Below, piece by piece: positions 1-6,323 of a stretch of DNA of 6,901 nt; the stretch's first letter is position 1, and each line of letters begins with the position of its first letter. Source of the DNA: CALMZN01 sp964540095 (lineage in GTDB: Bacteria > Patescibacteriota > Patescibacteriia > UBA1558 > GWA2-36-10); NCBI GenBank assembly GCA_964540095.1, contig CAZILH010000031.1, positions 1 to 6,901 of the forward strand, read 5' to 3'. Below the pieces are notes generated by a model. It made no database searches and was not told the DNA's origin. It saw only the letters and a program-made list of their open reading frames with translations. Made by a program: the position numbers and the translations under genes.

Positions 1-31
1 CGCTCAGGGCTCGCAATGACAATGAACGCGG
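1..31. repeat. possible edge of a dispersed 'tcgcaatgac' repeat
   Basis: The first bases of the window, read on the minus strand, end in GTCATTGCGAGCCCTGAGCG. This resembles a dispersed element (GTCATTGCGAGCGAAGCG-like) that I recall from intergenic regions of many environmental bacterial genomes. Only one end is inside the window, so copy number and full structure cannot be seen. The resemblance is from memory and covers about 20 bases. It lies just beyond the terminator of the putative RNA gene, a typical place for such elements. Confidence 0.3.
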
Positions 32-61
32 TATTTTTTTGTTTGTTAGAAATATTAAAAT

Positions 62-94
62 AAAAAAAGGACCGTATCCACGAGGGAGACGGCC
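62..94 (-). terminator. intrinsic (Rho-independent) terminator
   Basis: On the minus strand, GGCCGT (94 to 89) pairs with ACGGTCC (75 to 69) with one bulged T at 71. Beyond a C-T mismatch the helix continues with TCC (87-85) paired to GGA (79-77) around a five-base loop. Seven T follow directly (68-62), then A and four more T. This is the standard layout of an intrinsic terminator for a minus-strand transcript. On the plus strand the same hairpin has its A-run on the upstream side and would not terminate. It closes the putative structured RNA that starts near 415. Confidence 0.85.
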
Positions 95-202
95 GGAGAA
101 GAGGTGGGACAGAGTCCCGATTCAGGTTCGCGCTGAGCGCGAAAGGAATTGGGTGTGCCTGTCCTGGCACCGGTTCTCGCAAACTTGGCCGAAGCTTCGT
201 TT

Positions 203-230
203 GCATATTCATAATATCATATGTATAAAT
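203..230. other. dif-like imperfect inverted repeat (candidate Xer site)
   Basis: The plus strand reads GCATATTCATA, then the six-base centre ATATCA, then TATGTATAAAT. The two 11-base arms match as inverted repeats at 7 of 11 positions. The 11-6-11 layout is that of Xer recombination sites. The right arm resembles the XerD-binding arm of Escherichia coli dif (TTATGTTAAAT) but needs a one-base shift to align. It lies about 220 bases downstream of the recombinase gene. The region is locally very AT-rich, so a chance match is quite possible, and it also falls inside the putative RNA gene. Confidence 0.25.
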
Positions 231-421
231 TGCGTCAAGCTCTGCCCTGTGGATAAATAAAAGAATGAGGCGCAGAAGGTGGTTAGACCTGATCCGCGCC
301 CCAAGACCAGATGAACGAGGGCCATCTAGCGCAAGCGCTGTCTGACAACTGGGTCAGCTTACCCCGCATTGTGTTGCGTTTGGCTCACCTGGTAACGCCA
401 CGTTAAGTAGACGTCAATAGT

Positions 422-450
422 AATATATCAATAGAATATTTTTAAGTCAA
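422..450 (-). promoter_or_regulatory. strong sigma-70-type promoter for the putative RNA
   Basis: On the minus strand the -35 box TTGACT (450-445, 5 of 6 consensus) is followed by exactly 17 bases and the -10 box TATATT (427-422, 5 of 6). A TG at 430-429 gives an extended -10 element. Transcription should begin near G415. The -35 box contains the TGA stop codon of the upstream recombinase gene (449-447), so the two genes are packed without any spare base. Confidence 0.75.
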
Positions 451-1400
451 TTTTTTAGAGGGTGAAACTTGGTATGCACTTTTTCAGCGTATTTATCAGA
501 GGCATGCACATAGCGCGTAGTAGTATCTAGTGACTCATGGCCCAGCAGTATTTGGATGGCTGCTGGATTAGCGCCATTCTCAGCCAGATAAGTGGCAAAG
601 CCATGACGCAGTGAGTGCGCTGAAACTGGAATGTTGATAAACAGCAACTCACGGTATCTTTTTATTTTATACTGCAAATAATTAGCCGACAGTTTTTTAT
701 TTTTTTGAGGATTGTTTCGACCACGACCGGGGACAAACATAAAAACCGAATCATCCAATCTCTTGGCCAAATAATTTTTCAAATGTTTAGTAGCGCGCGG
801 AGTCAGATAGACAAAGCGCTGTTTTTTACCTTTGCCCATAATATAGATGCGACCAGTATTGTCTAGTTGCTCGCGACGCAAAGACAATAATTCTGAAATA
901 CGCATACCAGTAGCAAACAGGGTTTCTAACATGGCGCGATTGCGCAGTTTGATCAGTGGATCAGTTTCAAATCTTTCCGGTGCTTCGATTAATTTTATAA
1001 GCTCCAGCATCTCTGGAACTTGACTACGCTTTTTTTCGGTCTTTAGAAGCTTGACGGCGTCAGCAGTAATAGGTGTCTTATAATCCAGGTCAATCAAAAA
1101 TTTCAAATAAGATCTCAAGGCCGACAAAATACGATTGATGCTATAGCTGGATAATTTTTTCTCACCTAAGCTCCGAGAGGCAGTCAGTCGATCAATGGAG
1201 GAGAGGTAGGCCTTATATTTGATCAAATCCCGTTTATCCAATTTCAAGAAATCTTTTTTAATATCAGCAACTAAAAAATCTTCAAAAGTTTTTAAATCGC
1301 GTTCGTAATTGTAAACTGTCTCCGGAGAATAATTATTGGACTGGATATTTTCCAAGTACTCATCCAAGAGGGGAAGAGTGTATTTTTTTGTTTTGGCCAT
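447..1400 (-). CDS. Xer-type tyrosine recombinase
   Basis: This 317-residue site-specific recombinase cuts and rejoins DNA through a covalent tyrosine intermediate. In most bacteria such proteins resolve chromosome dimers at dif during division. An N-terminal SAM-like core-binding domain (about residues 5-105) precedes the catalytic domain (about 125-317). All six active-site residues are visible: R167 (TGMRISEL), K190 (MGKGKKQR), H262 and R265 (HSLRHGFAT), H288 (LLGHESLDTTTRY) and Y297. The length is close to XerC/XerD (about 300) and there is no integron-integrase insertion. The frame stays open to an ATG at 1502, but the extra 34 residues do not look like the family. A TTGACA/TATCAT promoter inside that stretch points transcription at the ATG at 1400, so I chose 1400. 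The gene follows ftsQ and lies just before the putative RNA. It could be a sole housekeeping Xer or an element-borne integrase; no element ends are seen, so housekeeping is favoured. XerC versus XerD is not decided. Confidence 0.92.
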   Translation of the reverse strand: MAKTKKYTLPLLDEYLENIQSNNYSPETVYNYERDLKTFEDFLVADIKKDFLKLDKRDLIKYKAYLSSIDRLTASRSLGEKKLSSYSINRILSALRSYLKFLIDLDYKTPITADAVKLLKTEKKRSQVPEMLELIKLIEAPERFETDPLIKLRNRAMLETLFATGMRISELLSLRREQLDNTGRIYIMGKGKKQRFVYLTPRATKHLKNYLAKRLDDSVFMFVPGRGRNNPQKNKKLSANYLQYKIKRYRELLFINIPVSAHSLRHGFATYLAENGANPAAIQILLGHESLDTTTRYVHASDKYAEKVHTKFHPLKN

Positions 1401-1406
1401 ATATAT

Positions 1407-1435
1407 ATGATAGCAAGCACCAAACGATATGTCAA
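1407..1435 (-). promoter_or_regulatory. promoter of the Xer recombinase, predicted leaderless
   Basis: The minus strand shows a perfect -35 box TTGACA (1435-1430), a 17-base spacer, and the -10 box TATCAT (1412-1407, 5 of 6). A start seven bases downstream falls on A1400, the first base of the chosen ATG, so the message would have no 5' leader and no ribosome binding site. The promoter lies in the 124-base gap after ftsQ and gives the recombinase expression independent of the upstream operon. Confidence 0.7.
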
Positions 1436-1524
1436 ATTGAGTGTAAGGGTTATTATACTCAGTTAGTATATTGGCCAGCCCAAAGCGCCTAGTACCCGCC
1501 AAGTATCAAATCTACGCTATTCCT

Positions 1525-2358
1525 CTACTGAAAATATGCTTTTTCACCAAAACGCAGATTAATATAGTTTATATCAGTGCCCACTACATTCCCTTCCAGC
1601 AAGATGCGTCGATAATTTTCCAGCTGAGCATTTACATCATCCTGAGGATTAATTTTGACTATATAGCTCAAATTGGTCTTAATATCAAAAGTAGACCAAT
1701 CGTCCCCTATATTTATGGCCTCTATTTTGACCATATTGGCTAATTTGTCCTTCCACAGGGTAATTATGCCCTGAATCAACTCAATTTCATCAGGACGGAA
1801 GATATTTTCATTATTTTGGGGCTGGTATGACCTAAAGTCCGCTAAAATTATATACTTATTATTAATCTCATTGATTTGACCATTGAGCTGACCCTTGGCA
1901 TCCATCAAATAATAGCTATCATTCTTTTTCCAGATAAACTGTGAGGTCTTTTCGACAAACTTTACACTAAGCTTGTTGGGAAAAGTTTTTTTTATATTAG
2001 CGTCACTAAGATTGTATTGTTTGACTAACTGGTCTTTCAAAGATCCGGCATCAAAAAGAAAAAAGTTATTATTTTGAAAAAATAACCATTTCTTTTTTTC
2101 CATAGCAGTTTGAATATATTGCTTTACTTCCTCGTCTTTATAAAAACTATTACCGCCTAACTCAATTTTACGCAAACTTAAAAATGGCGCCTGAAAAAAA
2201 CTTTGCAAGATCAAAATAAAAATAATAACATAAATTACGCGCACTATACTGCTACGCCTTTTTTTTACTAGCTCGTCATAATACAAACCATGTGGCTTAT
2301 GAGCTTTGTAGCCACTGTGCTTTTGCCAAGGTTTATTTGTTTTGATACTAATACTCAT
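1525..2358 (-). CDS. ftsQ: cell division protein FtsQ/DivIB family
   Basis: This is a 277-residue single-pass membrane protein of the divisome. In the family it bridges early and late division proteins (with FtsL and FtsB/DivIC) and helps control septal peptidoglycan synthesis. The sequence shows a basic cytoplasmic N-terminus (about 1-38, ending KKRRSS) and one hydrophobic segment (about 40-56). An extracellular POTRA domain follows (about 62-137, LRKIELGGN at its start and FPNKLSVKFVEK at its end). The FtsQ beta domain comes next (about 140-275, with YYLMDAKGQL and the closing INYINLRFGEKAYF). The length is typical. The gene starts 48 bases after alr. A TATAAT lies at 2401-2396 but no convincing -35 box is in place, so it may ride on the lysS-serS-alr transcript. 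A purine-rich AGAGAGAAG abuts the ATG and is only a weak ribosome binding site. The gene is away from the usual murC-ddl-ftsA-ftsZ cluster, at least as far as this window shows. Sequence identity is low, as is normal for FtsQ; the call rests on architecture and the C-terminal motif. Confidence 0.85.
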   Translation of the reverse strand: MSISIKTNKPWQKHSGYKAHKPHGLYYDELVKKRRSSIVRVIYVIIFILILQSFFQAPFLSLRKIELGGNSFYKDEEVKQYIQTAMEKKKWLFFQNNNFFLFDAGSLKDQLVKQYNLSDANIKKTFPNKLSVKFVEKTSQFIWKKNDSYYLMDAKGQLNGQINEINNKYIILADFRSYQPQNNENIFRPDEIELIQGIITLWKDKLANMVKIEAINIGDDWSTFDIKTNLSYIVKINPQDDVNAQLENYRRILLEGNVVGTDINYINLRFGEKAYFQ

Positions 2359-2406
2359 CTTCTCTCTTGTTTTGCTTAGCTATACTTTGTGTCGTATTAT
2401 ATATAA

Positions 2407-3516
2407 TTAAACTATTGTTCTTTTTAAATTGGGATTTAATCTAGCCAAAATTTCATAATTGATGGACTGAGCGCGGATAGCTAGCTCTTCAGCGCTAATG
2501 TGTTCAGAACCACTTTGGCCAATCAGCACCACTTCGTCCCCTACTTGAGCGTCTAGGCCATATGGCAATTCAACCATAGTCAAATTCATACAAATATTGC
2601 CTCTGATCTGACAACGCTGACCTTTTATCAACACTTGTCCGTTGTTGGATAATAATCTGGGCAGGCCTTCATAGTAGCCAACAGGCAAAACTGCTATCTT
2701 TAAATCACTGTCGGCCACAAAAGTGCGGTTGTAACCAATGCTTTCACCGCTGGCGATATTTTTTATTTGAATAATTTTTGTTTTCAAAGATAGTACTGGC
2801 CGGAGATCCATTTTTTGCTCCTGACCACGGACTTGGCTGGAGCGTGATGGCCACAGGCCATAAAGCGCTAAGCCCAGACGCAAAATATCCAGTCGGGCTT
2901 CTGGCAGGCCAATAGCGGCCGCTGAACAAGCGGCGTGCAATTTTATATGCGGATACTTTTCTTTATGAGCCAGGAGTCCGGCTAATTGCTGTTGCGTAAA
3001 ATCCAAATTGCTAGCTTCTGATTCGGCAAAATGCGTGTAGATGCTGTGCACTTGAAAATATTTGCTATTTATTATTTCGGTCACAACGGGCTCGTCCTCT
3101 TTTTTGAAACCCAAGCGATTGGTGCCACTGTCTATTTTTATTGATACAATAATTGGCTTATTTAATTTTTTAGCCAAACCCTGTAAATATTCCAATGATT
3201 CAAGACTATAAACGGGTAGAATAATTTTTTTCTCAATGGCTGACTCAAGTTGTCCATCATCAAAATCAAAGTAGCTCAAAACCATAAGGGGCTTCTGGCT
3301 CAAAGTCGAAACAAATAGGGCCTCCTCTAGATTAACCACTGCTAATCCTGCTACTAGCGGATTATTGTTCAGCAAGCCAATAATTTCTTTTAGGCCGTGC
3401 CCGTAAGCATTGCTTTTGACTACTGGCCACAATGCCGATTGAGGCGCTATATTTTTAAACTGCCGTAAGTTGTGTTCCAAATTACGGCCATTTAATTCAA
3501 TGCGTGTTAGGGCCAT
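2407..3516 (-). CDS. alr: alanine racemase
   Basis: This PLP-dependent enzyme interconverts L- and D-alanine in the cytoplasm and supplies D-alanine for peptidoglycan cross-bridges. The 369 residues match the family length. The N-terminal TIM barrel carries the PLP-binding lysine K34 in VVKSNAYGHG, R134 (GTNRLGF), H162 (THFAESE), S198 (ACSAA) and R213 (RLGLALYG, the arginine that contacts the PLP ring nitrogen). The C-terminal beta domain carries the second catalytic base Y262 in SIGYNRTF, then GNICMN (308-311 region), and ends with the phosphate-contacting Y354 in NYEILARL. The usual CMD reads CMN here (N311), a mild departure. The ATG follows the serS stop codon with no base between, so translation is probably coupled. 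An AAGGA sits 13 bases upstream of the ATG, too far for a good ribosome binding site. It is probably the third gene of a lysS-serS-alr operon. Confidence 0.95.
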   Translation of the reverse strand: MALTRIELNGRNLEHNLRQFKNIAPQSALWPVVKSNAYGHGLKEIIGLLNNNPLVAGLAVVNLEEALFVSTLSQKPLMVLSYFDFDDGQLESAIEKKIILPVYSLESLEYLQGLAKKLNKPIIVSIKIDSGTNRLGFKKEDEPVVTEIINSKYFQVHSIYTHFAESEASNLDFTQQQLAGLLAHKEKYPHIKLHAACSAAAIGLPEARLDILRLGLALYGLWPSRSSQVRGQEQKMDLRPVLSLKTKIIQIKNIASGESIGYNRTFVADSDLKIAVLPVGYYEGLPRLLSNNGQVLIKGQRCQIRGNICMNLTMVELPYGLDAQVGDEVVLIGQSGSEHISAEELAIRAQSINYEILARLNPNLKRTIV

Positions 3517-4758
3517 TTATTTTTTTATTTCCTTGAAGTCCAAATACTCGTGTAGTACTTTGGGCATCATTATACTGCCATCTTTGCTTTGATAATTTTC
3601 CATGATAGCAATCATAGTCCGGCCCAAGGCCATCACTGTGCCATTGAGCGTGTGGCAAAGCTCCTTTTTGCCGTCTTTGCTGTACCTGATGTTTAAGCGT
3701 CTGGCTTGATAATCAGTGGCATTGGTGCAGGAAGTAATTTCTCGGTATTTATTTTGTCCTGGCATCCAGGCCTCCAAATCATATTTTTTGGCTGCTACTG
3801 CGCCCAAATCACCAGTACAAATATTGACCACGTGATAGGGCAACTCTAGGGCCTGATAAATACTCTCCTCTAAGCCCAATATTTCTTGGTGTCTGCTTTC
3901 GGACTCCGCTGGTTCACAAAAAATCACCATCTCAATTTTGTCAAACTGATGGCCTCGGAGTATGCCTTTGGTATCCTGACCATAGCTGCCAGCTTCCCGC
4001 CGGTAAGCCGGAGTAAGCGCAAAATATTTTTTGGCTTGACTCAAATCAAGCACTTCATCAGCGTGATAATTTATCAACGGCACTTCGGCTGTACCGATTA
4101 AAAATAAATCATCTTCCCCGGGATTTACTTTATAAATTTCGTTCATTTCTGCTGGGAAAAAACCCGTGCCAAACATGGCTTTTTCTCTGACCAAATGAGG
4201 CACCGCCATGGGAATGAAGCCGGCCTGACGCATCTTTTTCCAAGCAAAATTAATCAGTGCCATTTCCAAATCAACCAATTCATTTTTCAAATACCAAAAC
4301 CTATTGCCCGACAAAGCTGTTCCTTTTTCCATATCAATCAAATCAAGGCGCCGACCTAATTCGCTGTGGTCTAGGGTCATAAAATCAAACTCAGGCATTT
4401 CTCCAACTGTCTTAATTATCTTATTGTCCTGATCTGAAGCGCCAATAGGTGTGTCCACCAAATTCATATTTGGCAACTGATAAAGCAGATTATTGAGCTC
4501 ATCTTCGGTGACCCTGAGGTTCATTTCCATGGTACTCAGCTCCTCACCCAAAGTTTTCATGGCTTGAATTATTTCTGGAGTTGGCTTGGTTTTGGAATTT
4601 TTATTTCTAGTATTTCTTTTTTGCTCTATCTCGGCTTGCTGTTCATTGCGCTGATCATAAAGTCGCAAAAGTTTGTCCAAATCAACAGACACTCCCCTGC
4701 TTTTGTTGTTGGCCAAAACTTTAGCTTTGTTTTCTTTTATAAATTTTGGATCTATCAT
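3517..4758 (-). CDS. serS: seryl-tRNA synthetase
   Basis: This class II aminoacyl-tRNA synthetase charges tRNA-Ser (and tRNA-Sec where present) with serine, using ATP, in the cytoplasm. The 413 residues fit bacterial SerS (about 420). The N-terminal domain (about 1-105) begins MIDPKFIKEN and forms the long helical arm that grips the tRNA-Ser variable arm; charged heptad-like stretches lie at about 30-52 and 60-93. The catalytic domain shows motif 1 around 180-196, the serine-pocket motif TAEVPL (223-228), motif 2 with YRREAGSYG and RGHQFDKIE (252-276), and motif 3 (371-389, NGTVMALGRTMIAIMENYQ). The usual NGSGLAVGR is slightly altered but the class-defining GRT arginine (R380) is kept. It starts 11 bases after the lysS stop, with no recognisable Shine-Dalgarno sequence, and its stop touches the alr ATG. 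Confidence 0.97.
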   Translation of the reverse strand: MIDPKFIKENKAKVLANNKSRGVSVDLDKLLRLYDQRNEQQAEIEQKRNTRNKNSKTKPTPEIIQAMKTLGEELSTMEMNLRVTEDELNNLLYQLPNMNLVDTPIGASDQDNKIIKTVGEMPEFDFMTLDHSELGRRLDLIDMEKGTALSGNRFWYLKNELVDLEMALINFAWKKMRQAGFIPMAVPHLVREKAMFGTGFFPAEMNEIYKVNPGEDDLFLIGTAEVPLINYHADEVLDLSQAKKYFALTPAYRREAGSYGQDTKGILRGHQFDKIEMVIFCEPAESESRHQEILGLEESIYQALELPYHVVNICTGDLGAVAAKKYDLEAWMPGQNKYREITSCTNATDYQARRLNIRYSKDGKKELCHTLNGTVMALGRTMIAIMENYQSKDGSIMMPKVLHEYLDFKEIKK

Positions 4759-4769
4759 AAAATTTGTAA

Positions 4770-6260
4770 TTAATCTTTTTTAGGACGCATAGTGGGAAAC
4801 ATAATAACTTCTTTGATATTATCAACATTACCCAAAACCATAATCAAGCGATCAATACCCATGCCAAGACCCGCTGTGGGTGGCAAACCATATTTCAAGG
4901 CCTCCACAAAATCAACATCGGCCTCAAAAGCTTCATTATCTCCCTTGTTTTTTAGCAGTGTCTGCTCTTTGAATCTACCATCCTGATCCAAGGGATCACT
5001 CAATTCGGAAAAAGCATTGCATAATTCCGCTCCTTTAACTACCAGCTGAAAACGCTCAACATATTTTGGATTATTAGGTAGGCGCTTGGCTAGAGGTGAA
5101 AGCTCAAGGGGATGATGAATAATAAAGGTCGGTTGAATAATATTTTTGCGTACAAATTTTTTGTACAGCTCGTCTAAGACCTTACCTCGGCCCCAATTCT
5201 TATCCATGGTCAAACCCGCTTGCTGACCAAGCTGAATAAGCTGACTAGTACTAGTTTTTTCTAAATCTACTTTGATTTCTTTTTCCAAGGCCTTCTTAAA
5301 ATCCAAGACCTTAAATGGCGGTTTAAAATTTAGCTTATCATTGCCATTTTTTATCACATAACTCTTATTTATTTTCTTTACCAGCTGAGCATAAAATTTT
5401 TCCATCCACTTCATCAAACCCTGGTAGTCCTGATAAGACCAGTAGGCCTCCAGCTGAGTGAACTCCGGATTATGCTGATGATCAATGCCTTCATTACGAA
5501 AACAACGAGCCAGCTCAAATACCTTATCATAGCCACCGATAATCAGGCGCTTGAGATAAAGCTCTGGCGCCACTCGTAAATACAAATCAATATCTAGCGA
5601 CTTGTGGTGAGTGACAAAAGGCGTGGCAGCCGCACCGCCGGCCACTGTCTGCAAAACTGGGGTGTCAACTTCAATGAAACCAGCTTCTTCAAAATAGCGC
5701 CGCGTAAATTTTATCACCTCACTGCGTAATAAAAATATTTTTTTGATTTCTGGATTGGTCAACAAGTCAAGATAGCGGCGCCTAAATCTAGTGTCCGGAT
5801 CTTTCAAGCCATAATAAGCGTCTGGAATTGGTAATAAGGCCTTGCTTAATAAAGTAAATTTTTTCACTAGAATAGTGGGCTCGTGAGTTTTGGTAACAAA
5901 AGCTGAACCCGAAAACTCCACAATGTCCCCAGCGTCCAAACCATTTTTAAATAACTGATAACTCTCTTCACCCAAATTATCTTTGCGGACAAAGGCCTGC
6001 AAGCTACCACTGTGATCAGTAAATTGTAAAAAACAAGAACCACCTTGCAAACGCAATGTTCTAATGCGTCCAGCCATTTTCAAAGATTTTTTAGCCCTGA
6101 CCCAGGCTTTGTAATTCTTCAAAAACTCAGCAATTGAAACATATTGTTGGTTTTTACTGGGGTAAGCATCAATCCCCTTTTCTTTAAAAATACCGAGCTT
6201 TCTCAAGCGCTGTTGTTGCTCGTCATTGATGTTGTTATTGTCTTTGTTTTGGAGTGGCAT
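4770..6260 (-). CDS. lysS: lysyl-tRNA synthetase, class II
   Basis: This enzyme activates lysine with ATP and loads it onto tRNA-Lys. The 496 residues are the normal bacterial length. A short helical N-terminus (about 15-55, RLRKLGIFKEKGIDAYP) leads into the anticodon-binding OB fold (about 62-138, from MAGRIRTLRLQGG). The class II catalytic domain follows. Motif 1 is at 194-203 (GFIEVDTPVL), motif 2 at 254-272 (FRNEGIDHQHNPEFTQLE), and motif 3 at 464-476 (GLGMGIDRLIMVL). Lysine-pocket signatures such as APELYLKRLIIGGYDKVFEL and ELCNAFSELSDP (412-423) are present, and the C-terminus FPTMRP is typical. It is the first gene after a 63-base gap with its own promoter and starts the operon lysS-serS-alr. 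The leader is short (about 14 bases) and has no Shine-Dalgarno sequence. The ATG at 6260 fits the family start. Confidence 0.97.
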   Translation of the reverse strand: MPLQNKDNNNINDEQQQRLRKLGIFKEKGIDAYPSKNQQYVSIAEFLKNYKAWVRAKKSLKMAGRIRTLRLQGGSCFLQFTDHSGSLQAFVRKDNLGEESYQLFKNGLDAGDIVEFSGSAFVTKTHEPTILVKKFTLLSKALLPIPDAYYGLKDPDTRFRRRYLDLLTNPEIKKIFLLRSEVIKFTRRYFEEAGFIEVDTPVLQTVAGGAAATPFVTHHKSLDIDLYLRVAPELYLKRLIIGGYDKVFELARCFRNEGIDHQHNPEFTQLEAYWSYQDYQGLMKWMEKFYAQLVKKINKSYVIKNGNDKLNFKPPFKVLDFKKALEKEIKVDLEKTSTSQLIQLGQQAGLTMDKNWGRGKVLDELYKKFVRKNIIQPTFIIHHPLELSPLAKRLPNNPKYVERFQLVVKGAELCNAFSELSDPLDQDGRFKEQTLLKNKGDNEAFEADVDFVEALKYGLPPTAGLGMGIDRLIMVLGNVDNIKEVIMFPTMRPKKD

Positions 6261-6280
6261 AATATTTATTTATACGATGT

Positions 6281-6309
6281 ATTTTATCTAATTTTAGCTA
6301 ATAAATCAA
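6281..6309 (-). promoter_or_regulatory. promoter of the lysS-serS-alr operon
   Basis: In the gap between the glycosyltransferase and lysS, the minus strand has TTGATT (6309-6304, 4 of 6 consensus), a 17-base spacer, and TAAAAT (6286-6281, 5 of 6). Transcription should start near 6275-6273, leaving a 13-15 base leader before the lysS ATG. No T-box or other leader structure could fit, so regulation by leader RNA is unlikely. No terminator hairpin for the upstream gene is visible in the gap, so read-through from it is possible. Confidence 0.6.
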
Positions 6310-6323
6310 GAAAAGGCACAATT

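Larger units (their letters stand above)
62..415 (-). ncRNA. putative structured non-coding RNA, about 350 nt, family not recognised
   Basis: This stretch has a near-consensus promoter at one end and an intrinsic terminator at the other, both for the minus strand, and no credible protein gene between. Its GC content, counted by eye, is about 52%, against roughly 35-40% in the neighbouring genes, as expected for a folded RNA in an AT-rich genome. Visible helices (plus coordinates) are 357-363/391-398 with a bulge, 342-346/353-357, 307-313/323-329 (seven pairs), 267-273/296-302 (seven pairs including one G-U), 179-184/199-204 capped by GC-UUCG-GC, 155-159/166-170, and 127-133/137-143 (seven perfect pairs, three-base loop). 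I looked for hallmarks of RNase P RNA (GAGGAAAGUCC, AGAANNNGGCUUA), tmRNA (tRNA-like ends, GGUUCRA), SRP RNA (GGAAGGNAGC) and 6S RNA and found none on this strand. A highly diverged member of a known family remains possible. The transcript is inferred; the promoter, terminator and helices are seen. Confidence 0.65.

Noticed and set aside
179..204. tmRNA tag start, suggested by GCAAACGAAGC on the minus strand
   Set aside because: No stop codon follows within a tag-like length, there are no tRNA-like ends, and the sequence is one side of a clear hairpin.
1..209. Minus-strand frame from the ATG near 209, open to the window edge
   Set aside because: It crosses the intrinsic terminator, has no ribosome binding site, and encodes a proline- and arginine-rich sequence with no family likeness.
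39..260. Plus-strand open frame of 73 codons
   Set aside because: It runs through the terminator hairpin and the structured tract, has no recognisable domain, and its composition follows the GC-rich hairpins. The promoter and terminator there face the other way.
62..415. RNase P RNA, suggested by plus-strand GGTAACGCC (391-399), CAGCTTACC and AGAGTCC
   Set aside because: The fragments are in the wrong order for RNase P RNA, the P4 strands do not pair, and the promoter and terminator are on the opposite strand.
447..449. TGA recoded as glycine, as in some candidate phyla
   Set aside because: The recombinase ends at this TGA 20 residues after its catalytic tyrosine, as expected, and no in-frame TGA interrupts any other gene.
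1401..1502. Longer N-terminus for the recombinase
   Set aside because: The 34 extra residues do not resemble the family, and a good promoter inside the stretch starts transcription at the ATG at 1400.
2396..2401. TATAAT upstream of ftsQ as a promoter
   Set aside because: No acceptable -35 hexamer is found at 16-18 bases; in AT-rich DNA an isolated -10 match is weak evidence.
3886..4101. Plus-strand frames inside serS, lysS and ftsQ
   Set aside because: They lie fully opposite well-recognised genes, lack family features, and look like antisense shadows of those genes.
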